The notes below the pieces were generated by a model. The model was not told the DNA's origin. It worked only from the letters and a program-made list of their open reading frames with translations, and ran no database searches. Both the position numbers and the translations under genes were made by a program. 64,000 bases of DNA from positions 42,913 to 106,912 of the forward strand of contig NZ_BOOH01000008.1 of assembly GCF_016863135.1 (NCBI RefSeq). Reading direction: 5' to 3'. Shown here in pieces: positions 8,717-17,816 of this stretch. Within the stretch, counting starts at the first letter, position 1; each line of letters opens with the position of its first letter. Source of the stretch: Planobispora longispora. GTDB taxonomy: Bacteria > Actinomycetota > Actinomycetes > Streptosporangiales > Streptosporangiaceae.

Positions 8717-9181
8717 CTAGTCCAGGCCCTGGCCGCCGAGGGAGGTGCAGGGGCGGATGCGCAGGGCCTTGACGTAGTCGTCGGGGGCCCCGGCGGTCTC
8801 GGCGGCGTCGGCCAGGGTGCCGAGGTAGCGCGCCGAGGGCAGGCCGCCCTCGTAGCCGTCGAGCACGTAGAACCAGGCCACGATCTCGCCGTCCAGGGTC
8901 TGAACCCGGAGCCGCACCTTGTGGTAGACCCCGCGCATGGCGGCCTCCCACTCGTCCAGGGAGGTCTCGTCCCACTCGGGGACGTCGTAGAGGACGACGA
9001 AGACCTCCTCGGCGGGATCTTCGACGATGGTGGCGAGCGCGCCTCCCCAGGCGAGGTCGTCCCCGCCGAACGTCAGGCGCCAGCCCTGGAGCCATCCCGT
9101 CCCCCGCATGGGGGAGTGCGGGGCCCGCTGGGCCATCTGCTTGGGGTCCATGTTGCTGCCGTAGGCGGCGTAGACAGGCAC
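8717..9181 (-). CDS. Gamma-glutamylcyclotransferase-family protein
   Basis: A 154-residue protein starting VPVYAAYGSNMDPKQMAQRAP. The YGSNM motif is the substrate-binding loop of the GGCT fold, and an acidic residue later in the fold (VLDGYEGGLPSARYL) fits the YEGG signature. GTG 9181 is chosen because homologues begin two to three residues before YAAYGSN. It lies upstream of the purine nucleoside phosphorylase gene on the same strand, 107 bp away. The physiological substrate is not known. Confidence 0.85.
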   Translation of the reverse strand: MPVYAAYGSNMDPKQMAQRAPHSPMRGTGWLQGWRLTFGGDDLAWGGALATIVEDPAEEVFVVLYDVPEWDETSLDEWEAAMRGVYHKVRLRVQTLDGEIVAWFYVLDGYEGGLPSARYLGTLADAAETAGAPDDYVKALRIRPCTSLGGQGLD

Positions 9182-9287
9182 GGCATCCAAGCCTAATCCA
9201 CGATCACCCGGAAACTCACCCGTCGGCCGGAGATCGCGGGCGTGTTCCACGGGACCTGGCGGCGGGCCGCTCCGGGGATGCGGGACA

Positions 9288-10691
9288 ATGGGGTACGTGA
9301 CAAGGATCGTGATCATCGGTGGCGGGCCCGGCGGATACGAGGCGGCGCTGGTGGCCGCGCAACTCGGAGCACAGGTCACCGTGGTCGAGCAGGACGGCCC
9401 CGGCGGGGCCTGCGTGCTGACCGACTGCGTGCCCTCCAAGACTCTGATCGCGACCTCCGTGCGCAAGCAGGCGCTGCTCGACGCGGCCACCCTGGGCGTG
9501 CACTACTCCGGGGGTCCCGACGGCGACGTCGGCACCCCCATCGCGGACATGCCGCTGGTGAACCGCCGCGTCAAGGAGCTGGCCCAGGCGCAGTCCGCCG
9601 ACATCGCGGCGCGGCTGGCCGCCGAGGGCGTCGAGGTGGTCCGGGCTCCCGGGCGCCTGGTGGACCCGCAGGTCGTCCGGGCGGGCGACCGGACGATCCG
9701 GGCCGACGTGGTCATCGTGGCCACCGGCGCGACCCCCCGCATCCTGCCCACCGCCGAGCCCGACGGGGAGCGCATCCTCACCTGGCGGCAGATGTACGAC
9801 CTGGAGGAGCTGCCCGAGCACCTCATCGTGGTCGGCTCCGGCGTCACCGGCGCGGAGTTCGCCGGCGCCTACCGCTCGCTCGGCTCCGAGGTCACCCTGG
9901 TCTCCTCGCGCGACCGGATGATGCCGAACGAGGACGCCGACGCCGCCGAGGTCCTGGAGGAGGTCTACCGGCGCCGCGGGATGAACGTCATGGGCCGCTC
10001 CCGCGCCGAGTCGGTCAAGCGCACCCCCGACGGCGTGGTCGTCACCCTGGAGGACGGCCGGACCGCCGAGGGCAGCCACTGCCTGATGACCGTCGGCATG
10101 GTCCCCAACACCGCCGGGATCGGCCTGGAGGAGGCCGGGGTCACCCTGGACCGGGGCGGGTTCATCCAGGTGGACAAGGTCTCCCGCACCTCCGCGCCCG
10201 GCGTCTACGCCGCCGGCGACTGCACCGGCGTGCTGATGCTCGCCTCGGTCGCCGCCATGCAGGGTCGCATCGCCGTCTGGCACGCCCTGGGCGAGGCCGT
10301 GCAGCCGCTCCGGCTGGCCACCGTCGCCTCCAACATCTTCACCGACCCCGAGATCGCCGCCGTGGGCATCGCGCAGAAGGCGATCGAGTCCGGGGAGATC
10401 GACGCCAACGTGGTCAAGCTCCCGCTCGCCACGAACGCCCGCGCGAAGATGCAGGGCTTCCACGACGGCTTCGTGAAGCTGTTCTGCCGCCCGCACACCG
10501 GCATCATCCTGGGCGGCGTCGTGGTCGCCCCGCGCGCCTCCGAGCTGATCCTGGCGGTCTCGGTGGCCGTGCAGCAGCGTCTCACCGTGGACCAGCTCGC
10601 CCACACCTTCGCGGTCTACCCGTCCCTGTCGGGCTCCGTCACCGAGGCCGCCCGCCGCCTCATGCAGCCGATGACGCCCACCGGCATCTGA
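9288..10691 (+). CDS. lpdA: LpdA-type flavoprotein NAD(P)H-quinone dehydrogenase
   Basis: A 467-residue class I flavoprotein disulfide-reductase family member. It has the FAD-binding GGGPGGYEAAL, the active-site segment GGACVLTDCVPSKT with both cysteines (C-x4-C), the NAD-binding VVGSGVTGAEFAGAY and the FAD loop VYAAGDCTG. The C-terminal His-Glu pair of true dihydrolipoamide dehydrogenases is missing (HTFAVYPSLSG replaces HPTLSE). This matches mycobacterial LpdA, an NAD(P)H-quinone reductase. The real start may be GTG 9297, which gives VTRIVIIGGG as in relatives. Confidence 0.9.
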   Translation: MGYVTRIVIIGGGPGGYEAALVAAQLGAQVTVVEQDGPGGACVLTDCVPSKTLIATSVRKQALLDAATLGVHYSGGPDGDVGTPIADMPLVNRRVKELAQAQSADIAARLAAEGVEVVRAPGRLVDPQVVRAGDRTIRADVVIVATGATPRILPTAEPDGERILTWRQMYDLEELPEHLIVVGSGVTGAEFAGAYRSLGSEVTLVSSRDRMMPNEDADAAEVLEEVYRRRGMNVMGRSRAESVKRTPDGVVVTLEDGRTAEGSHCLMTVGMVPNTAGIGLEEAGVTLDRGGFIQVDKVSRTSAPGVYAAGDCTGVLMLASVAAMQGRIAVWHALGEAVQPLRLATVASNIFTDPEIAAVGIAQKAIESGEIDANVVKLPLATNARAKMQGFHDGFVKLFCRPHTGIILGGVVVAPRASELILAVSVAVQQRLTVDQLAHTFAVYPSLSGSVTEAARRLMQPMTPTGI

Positions 10692-10804
10692 CGCCACCGG
10701 CGTCCGGTCGGGAAGGCGCCCGGCAGCGAGGCCGTCTGGCGTCGCGGGTGTCCGGCAGCGAGGGTGTCCAAGGGTGCTCGCGTCGCCGATGCTTGGCGTC
10801 ATCC

Positions 10805-10836
10805 ATATTTGTCGCCGCCGATATTTGTCATCGCCG
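10805..10836. repeat. Two 16-bp AT-containing direct repeats
   Basis: ATATTTGTCGCCGCCG and ATATTTGTCATCGCCG follow each other directly in the 201-bp gap between the convergent lpdA and diguanylate cyclase genes. The rest of the gap holds degenerate GTCCGGCAGCGAGG repeats and a small GCCGG/CCGGC hairpin. No gene is seen. Confidence 0.6.
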
Positions 10837-10892
10837 GGTATCCGGCGCCGCCCAAGCGCGGCGTCACCGGTGTCCGATGTCCGGGGCGCGGG

Positions 10893-12623
10893 TCACGCCG
10901 TGTGGCGCCCGTCCGCCCGGAGCGGGATGACGGAGGCGCCCGGGGCGGAGGCCGCGGCCTGCTCGACGCGGTTGCGGCCCAGTTCCTTGGCGGCGTACAG
11001 AGCCTCGTCGGCGGCGTCGATCAGCCCGGTCGCGGTCCGGACGGCGGGGAAGGTCGCGACGCCGATGCTGATGGTCACCGAGAGCCGCTGCTCACCGGCC
11101 CGGGTCCGGGTCTTCGCCACCGCCTCGCGGATCCCGTCCAGGCGGTTACGGGCCGCCTCGGCGCTCAGACCGGGCATGACGACCACGAACTCCTCCCCGC
11201 CCATGCGGGCGACGAGGTCATCGTGCCGGACGGCGGTGGCCAGGACCTGGGCGACGCGGATCAGGACGGCGTCGCCCGCGGCGTGGCCGTAGGTGTCGTT
11301 GACCTTCTTGAAGTGGTCGACGTCGACGACGGCCAGGCTCAGCGGGGCGCCGGAGGCGACGGCCTCGTCGATCCGCTCCGGCAGCGTGTCCATCAGGTGG
11401 CGGCGGTTGTACAGGCCGGTCAGCGCGTCCCGGAGCACCTGCTCGCGCAGGAGCGCGTTGGCCTCCTCGACCTCCCGGCGGAGCCGGTTGGCCTCGGTGA
11501 CGTCGTGGGCCGCCAGGGCCCAGCCGATGCAGCCGCCCTTGCGGTCGTGCAGCGGGCTGATCCGCAGGTGCAGGTCGAGACCGCTGCCGCCCACGTCGAT
11601 CAGGAGCTGCTCCGTCTGGGCCTCCTCGCGCAGCGGCAGATCCGCGCCGAGCGTCTCGGTGATGGACGATCCGGTGAGGGGGGAGTGAGGTCCGGTGAAG
11701 GAGGGCTGCGGCCCGGAGAGGGGGGACTGCGGCCCGGGAAGGGCGTTCCGGGGCGGGGAGAGGAGGGCGGGCGGCCCGTCGGGCGGGAGCGCCGCGGCCG
11801 GGCGGATCCGCTCCACCAGCCGGCGGGCCGCGGGATTGTGGTCCAGGACCCGGCCGCCCTGGTCGGTCACGATGACCGCGTCGGAGAGCGTGTCGAACAC
11901 CTGCTGCCGCGCCACCGGGATCTGCTCGGGCAGGGTCGGGTGCGCCACCATCCGGTAGGCGATGATCACTGTGATCGCGAACCCCACGGAGGTCATGTCC
12001 GAGTACTGGTTCTCCAGCGGGAGACCGACCAGGTTGATCAGCATCGGCGGCAGTACGGTGCCGAGCGTCCAGCTGTAGATCCAGCGCTGCTCGCGCGGGA
12101 CCCGGCGCCGGGCCCGGGCCACCCGGACCAGGGCCAGGACGACCACGACGTAGCCGTAGACGACGTGCAACCAGTAGAGCGGCCCGATCTGGAGGATGAG
12201 CTCGCCCTGCCAGGCCGCCCGCAGGACGTCGGGGATGAGCAACCGGTGCCACGGGTTGGTGGCGAGCAGGGCGACCAGGATCGCGGGCTCGATCAGGAGC
12301 GGCGTCACCGTGCGCCACGAGACCCGCCAGGCGCGGTCCGCCACCGTCGCCGCCAGGGCGTAGAACCCGGCGACGACGACGCACTCCGCCGGGAGCAGGA
12401 TGCTGCCCCACAGCAGCGCCTTGCCGGGGTCGTCGGTCAGGAAGGCGATCACATCCGAGGCCGCCCACAGCGCGACGCCCGCGGAGAAGAACGACAGCAC
12501 TGCGAACAGCGGGGCCTGGCGCCGCCGGTTCCAGCCCATGACGGTCACGGAGGCGGCCACCATGGCGGCCAGGCCGAACAGCGGAACCACCAGTAGCACG
12601 GTTTCACCGTCTCCTTCTGTCAC
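10893..12623 (-). CDS. Membrane diguanylate cyclase (7TM-PAS-GGDEF)
   Basis: A 576-residue enzyme expected to make cyclic di-GMP. Seven hydrophobic helices (about 8-225) resemble the 7TM sensor of some histidine kinases. A PAS domain (about 255-400) is interrupted by a Pro-rich tandem repeat (GPQSPLSGPQPS...). The GGDEF domain begins at LRDALTGLYNRRHLMDTL and has an intact GGEEF active site near residue 475. The product-inhibition site RHDD sits exactly five residues before it, so feedback control is expected. GTG 12623 follows no strong Shine-Dalgarno. No EAL domain is present. Confidence 0.93.
   Translation of the reverse strand: MTEGDGETVLLVVPLFGLAAMVAASVTVMGWNRRRQAPLFAVLSFFSAGVALWAASDVIAFLTDDPGKALLWGSILLPAECVVVAGFYALAATVADRAWRVSWRTVTPLLIEPAILVALLATNPWHRLLIPDVLRAAWQGELILQIGPLYWLHVVYGYVVVVLALVRVARARRRVPREQRWIYSWTLGTVLPPMLINLVGLPLENQYSDMTSVGFAITVIIAYRMVAHPTLPEQIPVARQQVFDTLSDAVIVTDQGGRVLDHNPAARRLVERIRPAAALPPDGPPALLSPPRNALPGPQSPLSGPQPSFTGPHSPLTGSSITETLGADLPLREEAQTEQLLIDVGGSGLDLHLRISPLHDRKGGCIGWALAAHDVTEANRLRREVEEANALLREQVLRDALTGLYNRRHLMDTLPERIDEAVASGAPLSLAVVDVDHFKKVNDTYGHAAGDAVLIRVAQVLATAVRHDDLVARMGGEEFVVVMPGLSAEAARNRLDGIREAVAKTRTRAGEQRLSVTISIGVATFPAVRTATGLIDAADEALYAAKELGRNRVEQAAASAPGASVIPLRADGRHTA
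11676..11755. repeat. In-frame tandem repeats inside the PAS region of the diguanylate cyclase
   Basis: Degenerate 21- to 24-bp units of the GGTCCGGTGAGGGGGGA type encode a GPxSPLSG-like heptad repeated about three times. They form a Pro/Gly-rich insertion between conserved PAS segments. The phase is kept, so the protein remains intact. Confidence 0.6.
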
Positions 12624-12770
12624 GCGTCACCGACAATGAGTCACATCGGCAGCGGAACAGGGGAACTGAGCGCAACGGGGCGCGGCGGGTCACCGCGGTC
12701 CGGCGCGGAGGCCGCCGGATTCGCCGGGTTCCCTGAGCCCGCCGGGGTCTCAGGGGGCGCCGGACACGAC

Positions 12771-14417
12771 TCAGCCGCGCAGGGGGATCGAGACGTACGA
12801 GGGGTTCCCGGCGGGGGAGGAGAAGGTGAGCTCGGCCCCGTCCGGGTTGTGCTCGATGTAGAGCGAGTCGACGGTGTCGACGACCAGGGCCAGCCGGTGG
12901 CCGGCCGGGACGTCGTAGGCCGTGGAGAACAGCTCCAGGCTGAGGGGGAAGGGCCTGCCGGGGCGCTCGCCGTCGAAGGTGAACGGCGCGTGCGTGATCA
13001 GCTTGCCCCTGCCGAGCGGGCCGACGTCGTACAGGTGGGCGATGACGGTGCCGCGGGCCCGGGTGCTCGTCACCGTGGTGCGCAGCGTGACCGTGCCGCG
13101 CACGCGCTGCCTGCTCGCGTACGGCCGCGACTGCCAGACGGCGGCGTGGGCGCGCGGCAGCAGGGGGACCACCGTCTCCGGCGGGGCCTTGGCGAGCTGG
13201 TCGAGGGCGCTGGAGAGGAAGATCAGCCCGCCGTTCGCGCCGGAGTCGGTGTTGGCGGAGATCCGGCGGGTTCCGGTGAGCGAGACCTTCGCGGTGGTGG
13301 AGGGAACGGCCTTCCAGCTGGGGTACCCCTCGGCGCGGCCGCCGGTGCGCGGCGTCAGCCGTACGGGCCGCTCCCGGTCGATGCCGTTGTCCTCGCCCTT
13401 GAGGTGGTGGCCGAGCCAGCGGCGGCAGTTCCGCCAGACGTCGTTCGGCAGTCCCAGCAGGCCGGTGGCCTCGGGGGTGGCGTGGTCGCCGGGGCGGAAC
13501 TCCAGGCGTTTGGGGACGGTGAGCCTGTCGTAGAAGGCGGCGTACTGGTTGGGCGGGAAGATCGAATCGCCCCAGGCGTTGCCCAGCATGATCGCGGGGC
13601 CGTTGGCGTTGATCCTGGACACGTAGGAGCCGGCGGAGCGCTTCCGCCCCCACGCGATCATCTCGGACTCCTTGCTCAGGTCCGAGGTGAAGAAGGCCTT
13701 CATGTACCGCTGGAGATCCGCGCCGGGGCGGCCGGTGATGAATCCGCTGCCGACGAGGAGGGCCGAGGCCTGGGAGTGCTGGGTCCGGCCGCTGTAGATG
13801 GAGTCGACGAGATCCGCCCAGCCGCTCATCGCGACGACGGCCCTGACCCGGCGGTCGAAGGCCGAGGTGAGCAGACTGATGCCCGCGCCGTAGGAGATGC
13901 CGGCCATGCCGACCCTGCGGGGATCGGAGGGCGTGTGCCGCAGCGCCCAGTCGATGACCTTGGAGGCGTCGGCGACGTCCCGGGGACCGGCGACCTCGAT
14001 CTTCCCGCCGGACTGCCAGAAGCCGCGCGAGTTGTAGGTCACCACGACGTAGCCCTCGGCGGCCAGCTTCTGCGCCTGGGCGAGATATTCGACCTGCGGC
14101 ACGGACCAGCTGGTGGGCAGGACGATGAGGGGATGACGGCGCCCGCCGGCCCGGCCGCCGGGGGTGACGACGTTGGCCGCGAGCTTCGTGCCGCCCTGCC
14201 CGGAGACGGTGACGAACCGGATGGACGGCGCGGTCGCGCCGGAGGCCGTCCGCGGGGACGCCGCGCGGACGGGTGCGGCGGGCGAGCCGGTGTCCCCGGT
14301 GCGGCCGGTGGACGCGTGGGCGGCGGGGGCGGTCGGGCCGAGGGCGGTCCCGGCGAGCATCGCCGCCGCGACGGCGGCGACGGCGGGGGTGCGCGGCGGG
14401 GTGCGGGAGTGGTTCAC
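12771..14417 (-). CDS. Secreted CocE/NonD-type alpha/beta-hydrolase
   Basis: A 548-residue exported serine hydrolase of the Xaa-Pro dipeptidyl-peptidase/CocE group. A signal peptide (LAGTALGPTAPAAHAS) is followed by the alpha/beta-hydrolase fold: YVVVTYNSRGFWQSGG, the nucleophile elbow GISYGAG, GNAWGDSIFPPNQ and GDHATPEATG carrying the likely Asp and His. The C-terminal third is a jelly-roll domain (GTVTLRTTVTST...). GTG 14417 is preferred because GAGGAG lies 7-8 bases upstream. A GTG five codons earlier lacks proper spacing. The substrate (peptide, ester or acyl compound) is unknown. Confidence 0.85.
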   Translation of the reverse strand: MNHSRTPPRTPAVAAVAAAMLAGTALGPTAPAAHASTGRTGDTGSPAAPVRAASPRTASGATAPSIRFVTVSGQGGTKLAANVVTPGGRAGGRRHPLIVLPTSWSVPQVEYLAQAQKLAAEGYVVVTYNSRGFWQSGGKIEVAGPRDVADASKVIDWALRHTPSDPRRVGMAGISYGAGISLLTSAFDRRVRAVVAMSGWADLVDSIYSGRTQHSQASALLVGSGFITGRPGADLQRYMKAFFTSDLSKESEMIAWGRKRSAGSYVSRINANGPAIMLGNAWGDSIFPPNQYAAFYDRLTVPKRLEFRPGDHATPEATGLLGLPNDVWRNCRRWLGHHLKGEDNGIDRERPVRLTPRTGGRAEGYPSWKAVPSTTAKVSLTGTRRISANTDSGANGGLIFLSSALDQLAKAPPETVVPLLPRAHAAVWQSRPYASRQRVRGTVTLRTTVTSTRARGTVIAHLYDVGPLGRGKLITHAPFTFDGERPGRPFPLSLELFSTAYDVPAGHRLALVVDTVDSLYIEHNPDGAELTFSSPAGNPSYVSIPLRG

Positions 14418-14496
14418 GGGCCGTCTCCTCACGTCCTTGCCGGTCGATGGCGGCCGGTACGCGTGCGGGAAAAGTGACCCGACGGTATCCCGTGGT

Positions 14497-14537
14497 GTTA
14501 CCGCTGGTAACCAGGGAATAAGTTACGTGTGGGTAAC
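14497..14537. promoter_or_regulatory. GTTAC/GTAAC inverted-repeat array between divergent genes
   Basis: GTTACC-gct-GGTAAC (14497-14511) is followed by GTTAC-N6-GTAAC (14522-14537), giving four half-sites in 41 bp. It lies between the divergent hydrolase and glycosyltransferase genes (starts at 14417 and 14656). This is the most AT-rich part of that intergenic region and resembles a dimer-binding operator. The cognate regulator is not identifiable here. Confidence 0.5.
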
Positions 14538-14655
14538 AATCCTCGAAGTCCTCCGCGAGCCGGGGTGTGACGGGGGACGCCGGAGAGCTCGCCCACGCCC
14601 ACGCCCACGCCCATGCCCTTGCTGAGGGTGAGGCCGTACTTCATGCTTTGATGTC

Positions 14656-16527
14656 GTGCGTCTCGCCTACGCCCTTCGCACTTTCAGGCCGGAGCCCACC
14701 GGCGGCGCGTGCCCGTACGTTCGCGGGATGGCGGCGCTCATGGCCGGGGCCGGACACCAGGTCGTCGTCATCACCGAGTCCTCCGCGGAGAGCCTGACGT
14801 CGCTCGCGGACGCGGGGGTCGTCATCGTTCCCCCGCTGCCCGCGGACCCGGACTGGCGGTACTTGAGTCCGGTGCACGAGTACGCCGACCGCGTGAGCCG
14901 TACCCTCGCGAGCCTGGACGATCCGGTCGACGTGCTGGAGGCTCCGGTGGCGGGCGCGGAGTCCTTCACCGCGGTCCGGGTGAGGAGGCTGCTCGGCGGG
15001 CGCAGGGCGCCCGTGGTGGCGAGGCTCACGGTGGCGCCGGCGCCCGCGCCGCCCGTGACCTTCCACGACGACATCCGCGCGTTCGCCGAGGATTACGTCC
15101 TGCGTCACTGTGACGCGATCTCCCGCCCCCTCGGAGGGGGAGCCCGCGACCGCGTCCGGGGAGTGTGGCCGACGCCTCTGACCACGGATCCCCCGGCGCG
15201 GCCCACGATCGAAGACCCGGTGCGGAGGATCGTCTTCCTCGGTGAACTGAGCAGGACGAGCGGGGTCGAGACCTTTCTCGACGTCGCCGACCGCCTCGCC
15301 TCGTTCACCGTCGTGGTGGCCGGTCACGACACTCCGACGGATCCCTTCGGCAGGTCGTACGCGGCGTCGCTGCGGTCGGCCGCGACGATCCTGCGGGACA
15401 CCGGCGATCTCGACGAGATCCTGGCGAAGCCCGCCATCCTGCTCGTCCCCGACCTGTCGCGGGCCTCCGCCGACCTTCTCGACGCCGCCGCCGCACGGGG
15501 CGCGGTGATCGTCGGCGGGGGCGCGTCGGCGCACCCGCACGTACTCACCGTGCCGGACACCTCGCCGCGGGCCCTGGCGGATGCCGTCCTGCGGTGGTCG
15601 GACCGGCCGGAGGAACTGGAGGCGTGGTCCCGCGCGGCCCGGCACGGCACACTGCGCCGGTGCCGGCCCGCGGCGGTGGCACGGAGCGCGGAGCGCCTGT
15701 ACGCGACCCTGCGCGAGCGGCCCCCGCGGGCCCGTCGCGTGTCGAGGCGGCACCGGGTCTCGTTCGTCATCCCGCTCTACAACCAGGGGGCGTTCGTACG
15801 GGAGGCCGTGGCGTCGGCGCGTGCCACGCGGTGCGACGGCGCCGACGTCGAAATCGTGGTGGTGGACGACGGCTCGACGGACGACCGGACCAGGAGGGTG
15901 TTCGACGGGCTGGACGGGGTGACGAAGGTGCGGCAGCGGAACAAGGGACTGGCCGGAGCGCGCAACGCCGGCATCCGGGCGTCGTCCGGCGACCTGGTGG
16001 TGCCCCTCGACGCCGATGACCTGGTCGCGGAGTCCTTCACGGGCAAGGCCCTGGGCGCGCTGGCCGATGACGACGCCCTGGCGTACGTCTCCTGCTACTC
16101 CAGGAACTTCGGCCTCTTCGGAGGGGTCCTCGCCGCGGTGGGCAACGTTCCCGGCCTCATGCCGTTCCTCCACACCGACGCCCGGTGCACGAGCCTCTAC
16201 CGCCGTACGGCCCTGGATCGGGTCGGCGGCTACGACGAGGAGATGCCCGCGTACGAGGACTGGGATCTGCAGATCCGGTTGCGGAAGGCGGGCCTGCTCG
16301 GCGACGTCATTCCCGAGGCGCTGTTCTTCTACCGCCGCCACCCCGGCTCGCTCGTGCACCGCTACAGCAACGCGGCGCGTGTCGAGTTGATCCAGTATCT
16401 GATGCGCAAGCACGCCGACCTGCTGGAGCCGCAGGGTCTCGATCTGGCCCTCAAACTCATTGATCTATGGCGCAACAAGTTCGAACCCAGCGAGTCGATG
16501 CGATTTCGGGATACGAACGACCTTTAG
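14656..16527 (+). CDS. Two-domain glycosyltransferase (GT4-like plus GT2)
   Basis: A 623-residue protein. Residues 1 to about 355 resemble a GT4-type GT-B fold that starts with MRLAYALRTFRPEPTGGACP and includes RRIVFLGELSRTSGVETFLD. Residues about 363-623 are a GT2 GT-A domain with VSFVIPLYNQGAFVREA, VVVDDGSTDD, the DXD-containing VVPLDADD, and YEDWDLQIRLRKAG near the acceptor site. No membrane helix or signal is visible, so it probably acts on the cytoplasmic face. The neighbouring O-acetylation genes suggest a surface polysaccharide or glycolipid. GTG 14656 lacks a clear Shine-Dalgarno, so the start is uncertain. Confidence 0.85.
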   Translation: MRLAYALRTFRPEPTGGACPYVRGMAALMAGAGHQVVVITESSAESLTSLADAGVVIVPPLPADPDWRYLSPVHEYADRVSRTLASLDDPVDVLEAPVAGAESFTAVRVRRLLGGRRAPVVARLTVAPAPAPPVTFHDDIRAFAEDYVLRHCDAISRPLGGGARDRVRGVWPTPLTTDPPARPTIEDPVRRIVFLGELSRTSGVETFLDVADRLASFTVVVAGHDTPTDPFGRSYAASLRSAATILRDTGDLDEILAKPAILLVPDLSRASADLLDAAAARGAVIVGGGASAHPHVLTVPDTSPRALADAVLRWSDRPEELEAWSRAARHGTLRRCRPAAVARSAERLYATLRERPPRARRVSRRHRVSFVIPLYNQGAFVREAVASARATRCDGADVEIVVVDDGSTDDRTRRVFDGLDGVTKVRQRNKGLAGARNAGIRASSGDLVVPLDADDLVAESFTGKALGALADDDALAYVSCYSRNFGLFGGVLAAVGNVPGLMPFLHTDARCTSLYRRTALDRVGGYDEEMPAYEDWDLQIRLRKAGLLGDVIPEALFFYRRHPGSLVHRYSNAARVELIQYLMRKHADLLEPQGLDLALKLIDLWRNKFEPSESMRFRDTNDL

Positions 16528-16600
16528 GTGCCGCGTTCCTCGAAGCGGGCACACCAACCGGCGGCGCGGGCATCGGGGAGGCGGGCCCGCCGCTGACGGC

Positions 16601-17816
16601 TCAGGGCGCCGGGTTCGTCTGCGAGCGGTCCAGGGCGGCGAGCATGACGTCGTCCAGCATCTCGGCGCGCCCGCCGACGAGATAGCGCTCCACGATCTCG
16701 AACACCACTGTCTCACTCCGGGCGATCGCCTCCGCGACATGCTCCGGCCCCGCCGTGGCGGGCGCGTCACTGCGCACGTAGGTGACATCGGCGAAGTACG
16801 GCAGCACCCAAGGCAGCGAGTTGCGCGTGAACGAGTCGCCGATGAGGAGGGTCCGGGGCTGGTAGAGCGGCGCCCGGTCCGAACGGTTGACGGTACGGAA
16901 CGACACCGGCAGTCCGCGGTCGTCCTGCCGGACCCGCCGCACGCCGTCTCGGATCAGCCGCCACCGGTCGACGGTCTCCTCGCTGGGTATGCCCAGGAGC
17001 CCGCCCAGGTCGCCGTCTCGCGCCGCCTGCCCGGCCCGGACCAGCCGGGTGTCTCGGGACAGGCCGGGCTGGAGGGCTCGGGCCAGTTCCGTGCCGTACA
17101 GACCGGCGGAGCGCTCGGTCCAGTGACTGTCGGTCCGCCAGTACGCCGGCGTGCCGGACTCCCGCTGCGCCCGCTCCAGCGGGTCCCGGAGATCCAGGTA
17201 GCCGGGCAGGTCCGCCGCCCGCAACGCGGCCCAGAACTCCTGCTTGCGCTTTCGGAGGCAGGCCTGGCCGGAAGCGTTCCGGCAGCCGGCCGGGGTGAAC
17301 CGTGGTCTTGTCGGGGGCCACGGTGAACAGGAACCGCCTGCCGGATCTTCGCACGATCTCGGCCAGGCGGCGCAGGCGTCGCAGAGTCTCGGTGATGGAC
17401 CGGCGCGGCCGGCACGCCTCGGTCACGTCGTCACCGAAGTAGAGCCAGCCGTCACGCCCCTCGATCACCCGCGGATAGTCCGGGGCGCCCGCCGTGCCGT
17501 ATGAGGGCGCCTCCCGGAACAGGAGTTCCGACAGGGCGGCGTTGGCGCGGACGGCGTGCTGCCGCAGTGGCAGGTGAGCCGACGCCCACGCCTCCACATC
17601 CGGCAGGGCCGCCCAGCCGCGCGACAACGCCGGGAACTCCGGCAGCCTGCGGTTCTCGATCTCCACCGCCCGGACGCCCGCGGCGAAGGCCAGCGCGGGC
17701 CCGCAGAAGAACAGCGCCGCCGCGAGCATCGTCATCGCTCGTCGCGCCGACGCGCCGCGGCCCTCGGCTGCGCATGGCGCCGGTTCGGCCCGTACAGCGA
17801 TCATCGGTGTCCTCAT
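16601..17816 (-). pseudogene. AlgX/AlgJ-like O-acetyltransferase, split by an apparent 1-bp frameshift
   Basis: The N-terminal part (start ATG 17816, overlapping the MBOAT stop as TGATG) has a membrane anchor, then GRDGWLYFGDD and VAPDKTTVHPGRLP. The family then continues in another frame as NASGQACLRKRKQEFWAALR, with YWRTDSHWTE and the SGNH-like LLIGDSFTRN, to the stop at 16601. Removing one base within CCGG at 17279-17282 restores a single frame of about 400 residues. It is either a recently inactivated gene or a base-call error. Together with the MBOAT gene it would O-acetylate an exported glycan outside the membrane. Confidence 0.85.

Noticed and set aside
14588..14620. GCCCAC hexamer run before the glycosyltransferase gene.
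   Set aside because: Simple-sequence repeat with no visible relation to promoter or start.
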